Shown here piece by piece: positions 33,319 to 42,193 of a stretch of DNA of 64,000 bases. Source of the DNA: Mangrovimonas yunxiaonensis (GTDB taxonomy: Bacteria; Bacteroidota; Bacteroidia; Flavobacteriales; Flavobacteriaceae); assembly GCF_000733475.1 (NCBI RefSeq), contig NZ_JPFK01000005.1, forward strand, positions 620,001 through 684,000. Direction: 5' to 3'. Position 1 is the stretch's first letter. The number at the start of each line of letters is the position of its first letter. Made by a program: the position numbers and the translations under genes. Below the pieces are notes generated by a model that was not told the origin of the DNA, searched no databases, and worked only from the letters and a program-made list of their open reading frames with translations.

Positions 33319-34719
33319 ATGTCAGATCAAGCCAATTCGATTAAACAAAAAGAACTCTTTGGGCATCCAATAGGATTGTATGTTTTATTTTTTACCGAAA
33401 TGTGGGAACGCTTCTCCTATTACGGAATGCGAGCCATCCTGGTACTTTATTTGGTGGCGCAAACCACCGATGCCAATGCTGGATTAGGATGGACAAATGC
33501 CGAAGCCCTAGCGCTGTACGGTTGGTATACCATGTTGGTTTATGTGGCTTCGATACCAGGCGGTTGGATTGCCGATAAGTTTTTAGGACAAAAAAAATCG
33601 GTGCTTTATGGCGGAATTTTATTGGTAGCAGGACACAGCGTTTTGGCCATCGAACAAATGTGGGCGTTTTATACGGGTCTAGGTCTTATTATCGCCGGTG
33701 TAGGCATGCTTAAGCCTAACATCTCTACCATGGTAGGAGGGCTTTACAAACCGGGCGATATTAGAAGAGATAAAGGATTTACCATTTTCTATATCGGAAT
33801 TAACGTAGGGGCATTCCTGTCGAGTTTAATTGTAGGTTATGTGGGCGAAGTTCACGGCTGGCATTACGGTTTTGGTCTTGCTGGAATTGGTATGGCCTTA
33901 GGATTGCTACAATACGTGCTGGGTCAAAAGCACTTAAAATATGTGGGTAACTTTATAGGAACTTCAGATAACGAAGCAGATAAAGAGGCTGTAAACAGAC
34001 CACTAACTAAAATTGAAAAAGATAGAATAGTTGTATTGCTCATTTCTTTCTTATTGGTAATTGTTTTTTGGGGTGCCTTCGAACAAGCAGGTGGTCTTAT
34101 GAACATTTATGCCATGGATAACACCAACAGGATGTTAATGGGCTGGGAAGTTCCAGCGTCATGGTTCCAGTCGTTAAATGCCATGTTCATTATATTTTTA
34201 GGAACAACTGTAGCAGGATTTTGGGCCAAAAGAAAATTAAAAGGAAAAGTTTCTACATCCTTGTTTAAAATGATTATAGGTCTAATTATTATGGGAACCG
34301 GCTTTTTCTTTATGTCTGCTGCCTCATCGCAATTAGAGAGTACAGGCTCATCGGCCATGTATTGGTTGGTGTTGGCATATTTATTCCACACCATTGGAGA
34401 ACTTTGTATCTCGCCAGTAGCCTTATCGTATATTACCAAATTAGCCCCATTAAAATACGCCTCGTTAATGATGGGGGTATTTTTTGCTATGACGGGCTTC
34501 GGGAACAAACTGGCTGGATTGTTAGGAGAATCGGCCTCTGAGTTTGGTGAGTTTACCATTTTTACCGGAATTGCTGTGTTTTGTGTGATTTTCGGGTGTA
34601 TTGTTATGTTATTTAGAAAGAAACTGGAAGTTCTTACCCATGGTGTAGAAGATAACGAAAGAGAAATGGCTGAAGAATTGCCTCAAGGCCAGCAACTGGC
34701 AGACAACAAACTAAACTAA
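33319..34719 (+). CDS. POT-family proton-coupled peptide transporter
   Basis: A 466-residue membrane protein with 12 or more hydrophobic segments. The signature EMWERFSYYGMRA near residue 27 is the ExxERFxYY proton-coupling motif of the POT/PTR family, a branch of the major facilitator superfamily. GFTIFYIGINVGAF and the PTR2 block FHTIGELCISPVALSY near residue 355 also fit. It should import di- and tripeptides with protons. It lies between DPP4 and a second, longer POT gene. Confidence 0.93.
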   Translation: MSDQANSIKQKELFGHPIGLYVLFFTEMWERFSYYGMRAILVLYLVAQTTDANAGLGWTNAEALALYGWYTMLVYVASIPGGWIADKFLGQKKSVLYGGILLVAGHSVLAIEQMWAFYTGLGLIIAGVGMLKPNISTMVGGLYKPGDIRRDKGFTIFYIGINVGAFLSSLIVGYVGEVHGWHYGFGLAGIGMALGLLQYVLGQKHLKYVGNFIGTSDNEADKEAVNRPLTKIEKDRIVVLLISFLLVIVFWGAFEQAGGLMNIYAMDNTNRMLMGWEVPASWFQSLNAMFIIFLGTTVAGFWAKRKLKGKVSTSLFKMIIGLIIMGTGFFFMSAASSQLESTGSSAMYWLVLAYLFHTIGELCISPVALSYITKLAPLKYASLMMGVFFAMTGFGNKLAGLLGESASEFGEFTIFTGIAVFCVIFGCIVMLFRKKLEVLTHGVEDNEREMAEELPQGQQLADNKLN

Positions 34720-34734
34720 CCAACAATACAAACA

Positions 34735-36519
34735 ATGAATACGGATATTGAAAATTTATTTAAGGATAAAGTAATTGGGCACCCAGCAGCGCTATTCGTG
34801 CTGTTTTTTACCGAGATGTGGGAACGCTTTTCGTTTTATGGGATGCGAATCCTTTTGGTGCTGTTTTTAACGGCACCCATATTAAGCGACAACCCAGGCT
34901 GGGAATGGCCACGCGAAAATGCATTAGCCTTAATAGGAACCTATGCCTCGCTTTTATATTTAACTCCAATTATAGGGGGCTGGGTAGCCGATAAAATTAC
35001 AGGCTACCGTATGGCTGTGGTTTTAGGTTGTATTATCATGACCCTAGGGCACGCCGCAATGGCAATAGAGACCACGGTTATGTTTTACGTAGGTTTAGCC
35101 TTATTGGTTATTGGTACAGGTTTTTTTAAGCCGAACATCACGTCAATAATCTCGACCATGTATAAAGGGAAAGAGTCTAAAAAAGACGGCGCTTATACCA
35201 TATTTTACATGGGGGTAAATGCAGGGGCTTTCTTTGGAATGATGCTTTGTGGGTATTTGGCAGAAAATTTCGGATGGTCTTGGGGCTTTGGTCTTGCTGG
35301 TATCTTCATGCTTTTGGGGATGTTGCAGTTTTTGTTGGCCGGTAAGTTGTTTGGAAGCGTTGGTGCCAAGCCAAGCAAAATACATGAAGTAGAGCTGCCA
35401 CAAAACATTAACGAAGAACACCCACAAGAACACGAAGAAACTAAAGAAGAAACAAAATTAAACCCTTTTACACTTTTCGATAAGGTATTAATCGTGTTGT
35501 CTTCAATAGGGGGACTACTGTATTTGTTTAATGATCCCTTAGAAAAAATTGGAAACCTAAACATGCTACCGTTCGAAATAGGTGGATTAAGTGGTTCTAA
35601 TGTAGTGGTATTGGCGGCATTGGCCATGTTTTTGGTCTTGTTAATTACTAGAATAGCACGGTATATGCCCATTGTAAGAGACCGTATTATAGCGGTGTCG
35701 GTTTTTGGGTTGTTCACGGTGTTTTTCTTTGCTTTTTTCGAGCAGTCGTTAGGATCCATGACCCTTTTTGCCAGAGATTATACCGATAGGTCTTTAGTAG
35801 GATCATCGGCCATGGTTTTTAAAATTGTAGATGCCTTACTAACCACGGTGCCGTTAATTATAATAACGTGGGTTTTATTTCTTTTAGCTAAGAAAACCTT
35901 TAACCGAATTGCCTTGTCGAATATTATTTTAGGTGTAGCTTTTGTTGGTATCTGGGCTTTGGTTATTTACCGTTTGGTAGATAAGTTTTCGCAAGAAGGA
36001 AACGAAGTAGATGCCACTTGGTTCGGGATTTTAAACTCGTTCTTCATTATTACTTTAGCACCGTTGTTTTCAAGATGGTGGGAAAGCAAATACAACCCTA
36101 GTGCGGCCATGAAATACGGAATTGGCCTAATACTATTAGGACTAGGTTTTGCCTTCCTTTCTTACGGTACAGGAGACATCCCGCAAGGGGCTAAAACAGC
36201 TTCTGTAAGCATGGTATTCTTAATTGTGGCATATCTGTTTCACACCATGGGCGAATTGTGTATTTCGCCGGTTGGACTCTCATACTTAAGCAAGCTTGTG
36301 CCAGCAAGAATGATCGGGTTTATGTTTGGTGTTTGGTATTTGGCCATAGCCGTAGGCCAAAAAGCCGCAGGAACTATGGGAGGTATGATCGATAAGATTT
36401 CTGAAGAGTACTCTTTAAGTACGTTCTTTTTGATTTTTACACTAATTCCAATAGGTGCAGGTATTGTATCGATAATCCTAAACCCGATACTTAAAAAACT
36501 CATGCACGGAATTCGTTAA
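34735..36519 (+). CDS. POT-family proton-coupled peptide transporter, long form
   Basis: A 594-residue paralogue of the preceding transporter. It has EMWERFSFYGMRI near the N-terminus, YTIFYMGVNAGAF, and FHTMGELCISPVGLSY near residue 503. It is about 130 residues longer. A hydrophilic acidic stretch (EEHPQEHEETKEETK, about residues 225-240) and extra membrane segments sit in the middle. The two genes appear to be an old tandem duplication that has diverged. Different peptide ranges are likely but not visible in the sequence. The gene ends 25 bases before a hairpin terminator. Confidence 0.92.
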   Translation: MNTDIENLFKDKVIGHPAALFVLFFTEMWERFSFYGMRILLVLFLTAPILSDNPGWEWPRENALALIGTYASLLYLTPIIGGWVADKITGYRMAVVLGCIIMTLGHAAMAIETTVMFYVGLALLVIGTGFFKPNITSIISTMYKGKESKKDGAYTIFYMGVNAGAFFGMMLCGYLAENFGWSWGFGLAGIFMLLGMLQFLLAGKLFGSVGAKPSKIHEVELPQNINEEHPQEHEETKEETKLNPFTLFDKVLIVLSSIGGLLYLFNDPLEKIGNLNMLPFEIGGLSGSNVVVLAALAMFLVLLITRIARYMPIVRDRIIAVSVFGLFTVFFFAFFEQSLGSMTLFARDYTDRSLVGSSAMVFKIVDALLTTVPLIIITWVLFLLAKKTFNRIALSNIILGVAFVGIWALVIYRLVDKFSQEGNEVDATWFGILNSFFIITLAPLFSRWWESKYNPSAAMKYGIGLILLGLGFAFLSYGTGDIPQGAKTASVSMVFLIVAYLFHTMGELCISPVGLSYLSKLVPARMIGFMFGVWYLAIAVGQKAAGTMGGMIDKISEEYSLSTFFLIFTLIPIGAGIVSIILNPILKKLMHGIR

Positions 36520-36543
36520 TCGATAAAACCGTTAAAATAACAC

Positions 36544-36572
36544 AAAAATGCTCCATTCTTGGAGCATTTTTT
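36544..36572 (+). terminator. hairpin terminator of the DPP4-POT operon
   Basis: AAAATGCTCCA (36545-36555) pairs perfectly with TGGAGCATTTT (36560-36570) around a TTCT loop, followed by further T residues. An ATG inside the stem opens a frame into the next gene but is not a plausible start. Confidence 0.85.
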
Positions 36573-36607
36573 GTAAGTTAGGAACCATTTTTGCAACAAC
36601 TATAATT

Positions 36608-37156
36608 ATGAAAACAAATGTTATAGCCGTTCTAGCGGTATGCCTTTTTGTGGGCACGTTATCGGCACAGGAAATTAATTGGGTCTCTTTGGAAGAGGCC
36701 GTGAAGCTTCAGAAAAAATCACCTAAAAAAATTATTTTAGATGCGTATACCAAATGGTGCGGACCGTGTAAAATGTTAGATAGAAACACCTTTAGCAATA
36801 AAGACGTTATCAATTACATTAACAAGCACTACTACGCGGTAAAATTTAATGCCGAAGGCAACGAGGAAGTGCGTTTTAAGGGCAATACATTTACCAACCC
36901 GGGTTACGATCCGGCTAAGGCCAACAGGCGTAATTCGCCCCACCAATTGTCTAGATATTTTAGTATTAGATCATACCCTACATTAGTATTCCTAGACGAA
37001 CAGGCCAATTTGTTAACCCCGGTAATAGGCTATAAAACACCACAGCAGTTAGAACTTTATTTAAAACTGTTTAAAGATAACAAGCATGTGGAAATGGATA
37101 CTCAGGAAAAATTTAATGCCTACTATCAAGGCTTTACGCCAGAGTTTTCAAATTAA
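36608..37156 (+). CDS. secreted thioredoxin-fold protein
   Basis: A 182-residue protein starting at the ATG at 36608, which gives a clean signal peptide (VIAVLAVCLFVGTLSAQ). A frame from 36548 would start inside the terminator hairpin and is rejected. The active site is KWCGPCK, in the sequence ILDAYTKWCGPCKMLD. It is followed by a cis-Pro region (RSYPTLVFLDE). It probably acts as a periplasmic disulfide reductase or thiol-exchange protein. It is a single gene, and its terminator hairpin lies inside the end of the convergent comEC gene. Confidence 0.88.
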   Translation: MKTNVIAVLAVCLFVGTLSAQEINWVSLEEAVKLQKKSPKKIILDAYTKWCGPCKMLDRNTFSNKDVINYINKHYYAVKFNAEGNEEVRFKGNTFTNPGYDPAKANRRNSPHQLSRYFSIRSYPTLVFLDEQANLLTPVIGYKTPQQLELYLKLFKDNKHVEMDTQEKFNAYYQGFTPEFSN

Positions 37157-37160
37157 AAAA

Positions 37161-39203
37161 TTAATAAGAAACAATAAAAGCTCCCTTTTCATAAGTATAA
37201 TGAAAAGGGAGTTTTTGCATTCTACACGTGGTTTTCCAACGCGCAACATACGACTTGTAGTTGCTGCCATCCGCGATAATGAGTTCGGGTTGAATAGCGT
37301 TGATTAAGCGCGTTAAGTTTATTTTAGGGGAGTTTCTTAGTAAAATAATATCAGGAGTTAGCGTTTTGGTGTTGTAAATGCCTAAACTATCAACAACAAG
37401 TAGAAGTTTGTTGTTTACCACATAAAAGGATTTTAAAGAATCGTATGTCGTTTCAGCAACATGAGCCCCAACTTCGTAATTTTTAATTAGGGATAGGGTT
37501 TTAGCGTCATCATAAGGCAAATTGTGATCAATGGCGAGTGTGCCTCCAGCATTGTGCCCAATAATGCTGTGGCGGCTTTTATGAAAAATAACCAAGCTGG
37601 TTTTGCTGTGTTTCTTTTTCGTGCCTATAAACACCAACTGAAATAAAAATACGGTTGCTAGAATTGGGACTACAAACCTAGCCTTATGTTTAGATTGCAG
37701 CAGGGACACCCCTAAAATAATCAAGATATAAGTGGCCAGTACATGCCATAAATTAAACGGAATGTTGTCAAAAAGAAAAGCCTCTTGCTTGGCTATCCAT
37801 GCGACTAAACGGTTCATACTGTTTATAAGAAACGCATAAATTATCGCTAAGAAGGGGAGGTTAACATGCATTAGAGCCAACACCATTAAAAGGATACCCA
37901 GGCTTAAAATAGTGCCAAGTACAGGCAAAATAACAAGGTTGGAAACAAAGAACAACCCCGGAAACTGATGAAAATAATATAGGGCAATGGGTGCTACGCC
38001 AACTTGGGCAGAAAAGGATACCGTGCTAATATTCCAAAACAACTTGTCTAAGGCCCATCGGGGTTTGTATAATTGCCGTAGTAAGGGATTGATAGTCACT
38101 ATGGCAATCACGGCCAGATAGCTCAATTGAAAGCCCACATGAAATAAAAATAAGGGGTTTATTAGCAGCAATACAAAGGCAGAAATGGCAAGAATGTTTA
38201 AGGTGTTTGTAGGCTTTTTTAAGTTTATGGCAATGGCAACAGCTGTAAACATGGAAACGGCACGAATTACCGAAGCAGAAAGCCCCGCGATAATAGCAAA
38301 GCTCCAAAGGCAAACAACTAATAGGCAAATTTTTAGGGTGTTGCCGTGTTTTAAGCGTGAAATCGGTCGGAAAAGAACGTTTAAAATAATGAGAATAATA
38401 CCAACATGTAGCCCCGAAACCGCTAAAATATGCACGGCACCCGCATTGGTGTAATTGCTGTAGATGTCTTGATTAATGGTTTGGCGTTGCCCCAAAATAA
38501 GGGCGTTTGTAATGGCCAAAACATCAGGATGAAAGTTGTATATGGCCAGTTTGTTGTTAATCTGAGTTCTTATGTTGTAGGCAATACCAGATAGGGTAGA
38601 TGTTTTTGTGCTTACAGTAAGCAACTCCCTTGGGTCGCAAAATATTTGATGGTAGATGTAGCGCTTCTTTAAATAAGCACCATAGTCAAACTGATAAGGG
38701 TTTAAAGGAGCTGCAATAGGAGCCAGTGCCGTTTTTGTTGCATATATGCCATCGGTGATTAACGGGTGTTGCAAACTATCCTTTTTAACATTAAGCAGTA
38801 CATTTCCAGTGACTTTATGGGGGCCAATTTCAAGAAGTTCAACAACATATTTTTGGTGATAGTTTCCCGGTTTTAAAGACGTTTTCACCTTAAAAATAAG
38901 CCGGGTTCTTGCTGCGCTATCTAAATGGATGACTTGGGAATAATGGGATTTTAGATTGTTTTCGTGATGTAGGTTAACCGTAGCCATTCCGAGAAAAAAG
39001 GTGGTTAAATAGGTTATGACTCCAAACCAAATGGTCTTTTTTGAAGTGTTTTTGTACATCAAATAAGCGCCTCCTAAAGCAAATAAGGCAATGCCAAGAG
39101 CGGTATAAACAACACTGCTTGCAGCGTTTAAATATACGCCCGCTATAATGCCTAAAAGGAGTGCAAGTGTTAGCTTAACAATAACAAAGTCTAGTAACTT
39201 CAT
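37161..39203 (-). CDS. comEC: ComEC/Rec2-family DNA-uptake channel protein
   Basis: A 680-residue polytopic membrane protein. Residues 1-200 form the DUF4131-type region, followed by the competence domain (LILGQRQTINQDIY, GAVHILAVSGLHVGIIL, LSASVIRAVSMF). The family forms the inner-membrane channel for single-stranded DNA in natural transformation. The usual C-terminal metallo-beta-lactamase domain is reduced to about 150 residues (from TSLVIFHKSRHS). It lacks the HxHxDH metal motif, so no hydrolase activity is expected from it. The last 20 codons overlap a terminator hairpin that serves the convergent thioredoxin gene. Confidence 0.88.
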   Translation of the reverse strand: MKLLDFVIVKLTLALLLGIIAGVYLNAASSVVYTALGIALFALGGAYLMYKNTSKKTIWFGVITYLTTFFLGMATVNLHHENNLKSHYSQVIHLDSAARTRLIFKVKTSLKPGNYHQKYVVELLEIGPHKVTGNVLLNVKKDSLQHPLITDGIYATKTALAPIAAPLNPYQFDYGAYLKKRYIYHQIFCDPRELLTVSTKTSTLSGIAYNIRTQINNKLAIYNFHPDVLAITNALILGQRQTINQDIYSNYTNAGAVHILAVSGLHVGIILIILNVLFRPISRLKHGNTLKICLLVVCLWSFAIIAGLSASVIRAVSMFTAVAIAINLKKPTNTLNILAISAFVLLLINPLFLFHVGFQLSYLAVIAIVTINPLLRQLYKPRWALDKLFWNISTVSFSAQVGVAPIALYYFHQFPGLFFVSNLVILPVLGTILSLGILLMVLALMHVNLPFLAIIYAFLINSMNRLVAWIAKQEAFLFDNIPFNLWHVLATYILIILGVSLLQSKHKARFVVPILATVFLFQLVFIGTKKKHSKTSLVIFHKSRHSIIGHNAGGTLAIDHNLPYDDAKTLSLIKNYEVGAHVAETTYDSLKSFYVVNNKLLLVVDSLGIYNTKTLTPDIILLRNSPKINLTRLINAIQPELIIADGSNYKSYVARWKTTCRMQKLPFHYTYEKGAFIVSY
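37181..37216 (+). terminator. terminator hairpin embedded in the 3' end of comEC
   Basis: CTCCCTTTTCAT (37181-37192) pairs perfectly over 12 bases with ATGAAAAGGGAG (37200-37211). A 7-base loop separates the arms and TTTTT follows. It lies 24 bases after the thioredoxin-gene stop. On the minus strand the same bases encode the last residues of ComEC (LPFHYTYEKGAF). Confidence 0.8.
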
Positions 39204-39236
39204 AGTGTAAGTTACTAAAAATAAGCGAGATATGTT

Positions 39237-39791
39237 TTAGAGGACCCGTCTGGCTTGTACGAAGGCGAAATACCAATATTTTTCCGAAAGCTTAGAGGTG
39301 ATTACCCCACGGCTGGTCGTCGAATGGATGAACTCCACATGGCCAGGGCGCGAAGCGGTAACTAGGCCTACGTGGTTTATCTGGCGGCTGTTCTTTTTTG
39401 TGGCAAAAAACAATAAATCCCCCTTTTGAACCTCTTTTAGGGCAATCCAATCACCATGGGAAGATAAACTAGAGGTCGACCTAGGAAGCAAAATGTTTTC
39501 ACGTTTAAAAGCCGTGGTAATCAATCCAGAGCAATCTATACCACGCTTGGTGTCACCACCGTATTTGTATTTTACACCATTGTAGGTTTGTGCTTCAGAG
39601 ATGATGCTATTCACGGTCTTGCTGTTGTAGGGGGCTGCCGGAATAGCTGCTGTTTTTTCAGGCGTTGTGGCTACTTGGGGCGTTGTTGGCGTTGGTCGAT
39701 CGCTGCGTTTGGTAACGACTTTAGTGCCCTTGGTAGATTTACAGGATGAAAATAATAAGATTAAAGTAAGTATGAGAATTTGTTTTTTCAT
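39237..39791 (-). CDS. NlpC/P60 (C40) family lipoprotein hydrolase
   Basis: A 184-residue protein with a lipoprotein signal ending in LFSSCKS. After a Pro/Thr-rich linker comes an NlpC/P60 domain. The catalytic Cys is in KRGIDCSGLI, the His in NHVGLVT, and a further His is in HSTTSRGV. YKYGGDT precedes the active site. It probably cleaves peptide cross-links in peptidoglycan at the outer membrane. It overlaps the lpxB stop by 4 bases, so the two are coupled. Confidence 0.9.
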   Translation of the reverse strand: MKKQILILTLILLFSSCKSTKGTKVVTKRSDRPTPTTPQVATTPEKTAAIPAAPYNSKTVNSIISEAQTYNGVKYKYGGDTKRGIDCSGLITTAFKRENILLPRSTSSLSSHGDWIALKEVQKGDLLFFATKKNSRQINHVGLVTASRPGHVEFIHSTTSRGVITSKLSEKYWYFAFVQARRVL

Positions 39792-40912
39792 GGGGTATTG
39801 GCAATCGTATCGTAAATTAAAGTTGCGGTTTTCTTACTGGCGCCTTTACCGCCAAGTTTGGCTTCCAGATCGTAATAGGCCATAAAAAGCTCGGTGCGTT
39901 TTTCTTGATCGAGAATAAGAGCCAGTTCTTGTTTTAGGCGGCGTTTGTTAAAGTCGCCTTGAATTAACTCCACAACCACCTCCCGATCCATAATTAAATT
40001 AACTAATGAAATGTACTTAATGTGCTTAACAAGACGTTTCCCAATTTGGTAAGACAGCCAGCTGCCTTTGTAGCAAACCACTTCGGGAACTTTAAACAAA
40101 GCCGTTTCTAGGGTAGCCGTTCCAGAGGTAACCAAGGCCGCTGTAGAAACACTTAAAAGGTCGTAGGTCTTGTTCGATACAAAATGAACTTGATCGCTTT
40201 TAATAAACGGTTTGTAAAACTCATAATCCTGGCTGGGAGCTCCGGCAATAACAAACTGATAGTTTGGGAAATATTGCGGCATCTCCAACATAACCGAGAG
40301 CATTTTTTTTATCTCTTGCTTTCGGCTGCCAGGTAAAATGGCAATAATAGGCTTTTCGTTAAGTTCGTGGTCTGCCCTAAATTCGTATTCATCTACCTGT
40401 ACCCGGTTGGCAATAGCATCGATTAGTGGGTGGCCCACAAAATGAACAGGGTAGTGGTGTTTTGTCTCATAAAAATCCTTTTCAAAAGGAAGAATAACAT
40501 ACATCTTGTCAACGTCCCGTTTTATGGCTTTTATCCTGCTTTCTTTCCAGGCCCAAATTTGTGGGGAAATGTAGTAGTGAGTCTTATAGCCTTGGACTTT
40601 GGCCCATTTGGCAATTCTTAGGTTAAACCCCGGGTAATCAATAAAAATAATAACATCGGGTTGGTATGCAGCAATATCTTTTTTACAAAACGACAGGTTT
40701 TTAGCAATGGTTTTAAGGTTTAGTAAAACCTCTACAAACCCCATAAAGGCAAGATCCTTATAGTGCTTTATAAGGCTGTTGCTAACCTGGCGCATTAAAT
40801 CGCCGCCCCAAAACCTAAATTCGGCATTTACATCCTGCCTTAGTAGCGCTTTCATTAAGTTGGCGCCGTGTAAGTCTCCAGAGGCTTCTCCTGCAATAAT
40901 GTAATATTTCAT
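39788..40912 (-). CDS. lpxB: lipid-A-disaccharide synthase
   Basis: A 374-residue GT19 glycosyltransferase. It joins UDP-2,3-diacylglucosamine and lipid X into the disaccharide core of lipid A at the cytoplasmic face of the inner membrane. Clear blocks are YYIIAGEASGDLHGANL at the start, PQIWAWKESRIKAIKRD, VGHPLIDAI, AILPGSRKQEI and SGTATLETALF. Length and motifs are typical. It follows a small membrane protein gene and surE on the same strand. Confidence 0.95.
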   Translation of the reverse strand: MKYYIIAGEASGDLHGANLMKALLRQDVNAEFRFWGGDLMRQVSNSLIKHYKDLAFMGFVEVLLNLKTIAKNLSFCKKDIAAYQPDVIIFIDYPGFNLRIAKWAKVQGYKTHYYISPQIWAWKESRIKAIKRDVDKMYVILPFEKDFYETKHHYPVHFVGHPLIDAIANRVQVDEYEFRADHELNEKPIIAILPGSRKQEIKKMLSVMLEMPQYFPNYQFVIAGAPSQDYEFYKPFIKSDQVHFVSNKTYDLLSVSTAALVTSGTATLETALFKVPEVVCYKGSWLSYQIGKRLVKHIKYISLVNLIMDREVVVELIQGDFNKRRLKQELALILDQEKRTELFMAYYDLEAKLGGKGASKKTATLIYDTIANTP

Positions 40913-40927
40913 TAATTAAAAATAGGG

Positions 40928-41212
40928 TTAAAAAAACTTAATGGCCAATGTTAATAGGGCTGCAAAAAGTGTAGCCAGTAACACGCCACGTGCACGGTAC
41001 TCGTGTTTTTTTCTTAAAAATAAGAAAAATACCAAAAGGTTTATAGCGGCTCCAAAACTAATAAGCTGCCCAAGATTGCCATGCACCGAAGCGGCTTTAA
41101 TGTTGTTGAAAACCGAGCCGTTGTTGTTGTACAACAAGGCAGCGATAAATAGCCCGACAGCATTTGCTGCCAAACCAATAATAAAGCCTATGAATACTTC
41201 TTTTTTAGTCAT
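40928..41212 (-). CDS. small membrane protein between surE and lpxB, unknown function
   Basis: A 94-residue protein with three predicted membrane helices (FIIGLAANAVGLFIAALLY, LGQLISFGAAINLLVFFLFL and GVLLATLFAALLTLAIKF). There is a short basic loop (RKKHEYRARG) between the last two. No family motif is recognised. It overlaps the surE stop by 8 bases and ends 15 bases before lpxB, so it is part of the surE-lpxB-NlpC operon. A link to lipid A or envelope biology is plausible from position only. Confidence 0.75.
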   Translation of the reverse strand: MTKKEVFIGFIIGLAANAVGLFIAALLYNNNGSVFNNIKAASVHGNLGQLISFGAAINLLVFFLFLRKKHEYRARGVLLATLFAALLTLAIKFF

Positions 41213-41981
41213 TAAAATCCCAAGAGTTTAAAGTTTGTATGCTGTGGTGTGCTGTAAGGTCAAACTGTACCGGAACTATAGAAATGTAATTGTTTTCCAA
41301 GGCCCATTCATCGGTGTCCTGCCCATTGTCTTGGTTTACAAAGGTTCCAGTAAGCCAATAGTAATCCTTGCCATGAGGGGTTTGGCGTTTGTCGAACTCC
41401 TCAATCCAATTGGCTTTGGCTTGGCGGCAAATTCTTATGCCTTTAATGTCCTTTTGTGGAACGTCTGGAAAATTAACGTTTAAAACAACATCCTTAGGAA
41501 TGCCTTCTGCCAATGCTTTTGCAACAATTTGTTTGGCATAGTGCTTGGCTGCATCAAAATTGGCGTTGTAGTTGTAGTTGCAAAGCGAAAAGCCAATGGC
41601 AGGAATCCCTTCAATGCCAGCTTCTAAGGCAGCACTCATAGTGCCAGAATAGATAACGTTTATCGATGAGTTGGCGCCGTGGTTAATACCCGATACGCAA
41701 ATGTCGGGTTGCCGATCCATAATCTCTCTAACGGCCAGTTTAACGCAATCGGCGGGTGTGCCAGAACAGCTGTATTCGGGTTGGTCGCCTTGGTCTATGG
41801 TGACGCGATCAAGGTGCAAGGTCGAATTAACGGTAATGGCATGGCCCATGCCGCTTTGTGGGCTGTCTGGCGCGACAACCACAACATCGCCAAGCGTTTT
41901 CATGGCTTCGATTAATGCTCGAATACCAGGCGCTGTAATACCATCGTCATTGGTGACTAAAATAAGCGGTTTTTTAGACAT
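41205..41981 (-). CDS. surE: 5'/3'-nucleotidase SurE
   Basis: A 258-residue SurE phosphatase that dephosphorylates nucleoside monophosphates in the cytoplasm. Visible blocks are LVTNDDGITAPGIRAL (metal-binding D-D), APDSPQSGMGHAIT, CSGTPADCVKLA and SGINHGANSSINVIYSGT. All metal ligands are present. It heads a minus-strand operon that continues into a small membrane protein, lpxB and the NlpC/P60 gene. The 212 bases to the divergent Prc gene hold a 7-base inverted repeat at 42065-42083 (GCCAATA/TATTGGC). Confidence 0.95.
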   Translation of the reverse strand: MSKKPLILVTNDDGITAPGIRALIEAMKTLGDVVVVAPDSPQSGMGHAITVNSTLHLDRVTIDQGDQPEYSCSGTPADCVKLAVREIMDRQPDICVSGINHGANSSINVIYSGTMSAALEAGIEGIPAIGFSLCNYNYNANFDAAKHYAKQIVAKALAEGIPKDVVLNVNFPDVPQKDIKGIRICRQAKANWIEEFDKRQTPHGKDYYWLTGTFVNQDNGQDTDEWALENNYISIVPVQFDLTAHHSIQTLNSWDFND

Positions 41982-42193
41982 TTTTAGGTGGTGTTTTTAT
42001 GTAGGCTAAAATACATAAAATCTGATGTAAAGCATGAAATTATCCCGTTTAACAAAAAATTAGCGCCAATACATTTTATTGGCATGGTTTTTTCCTTTAA
42101 ATTAGTGTTTCTTAAAAATGTTTAAAAAAAGAGGGTCGTGTCTTTATAGTGCCCAAAATGCTAAGTAGGTTTAAAAAAATGATGATAAGATTT

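Noticed and set aside
36548-36607. N-terminal extension of the thioredoxin-fold protein
   Set aside because: The upstream ATG lies in the terminator hairpin of the POT operon, and the shorter form has a proper signal peptide.
42065-42083. GCCAATA/TATTGGC hairpin as a terminator
   Set aside because: It sits between divergent genes where no terminator is needed. An operator is possible but nothing else supports it.
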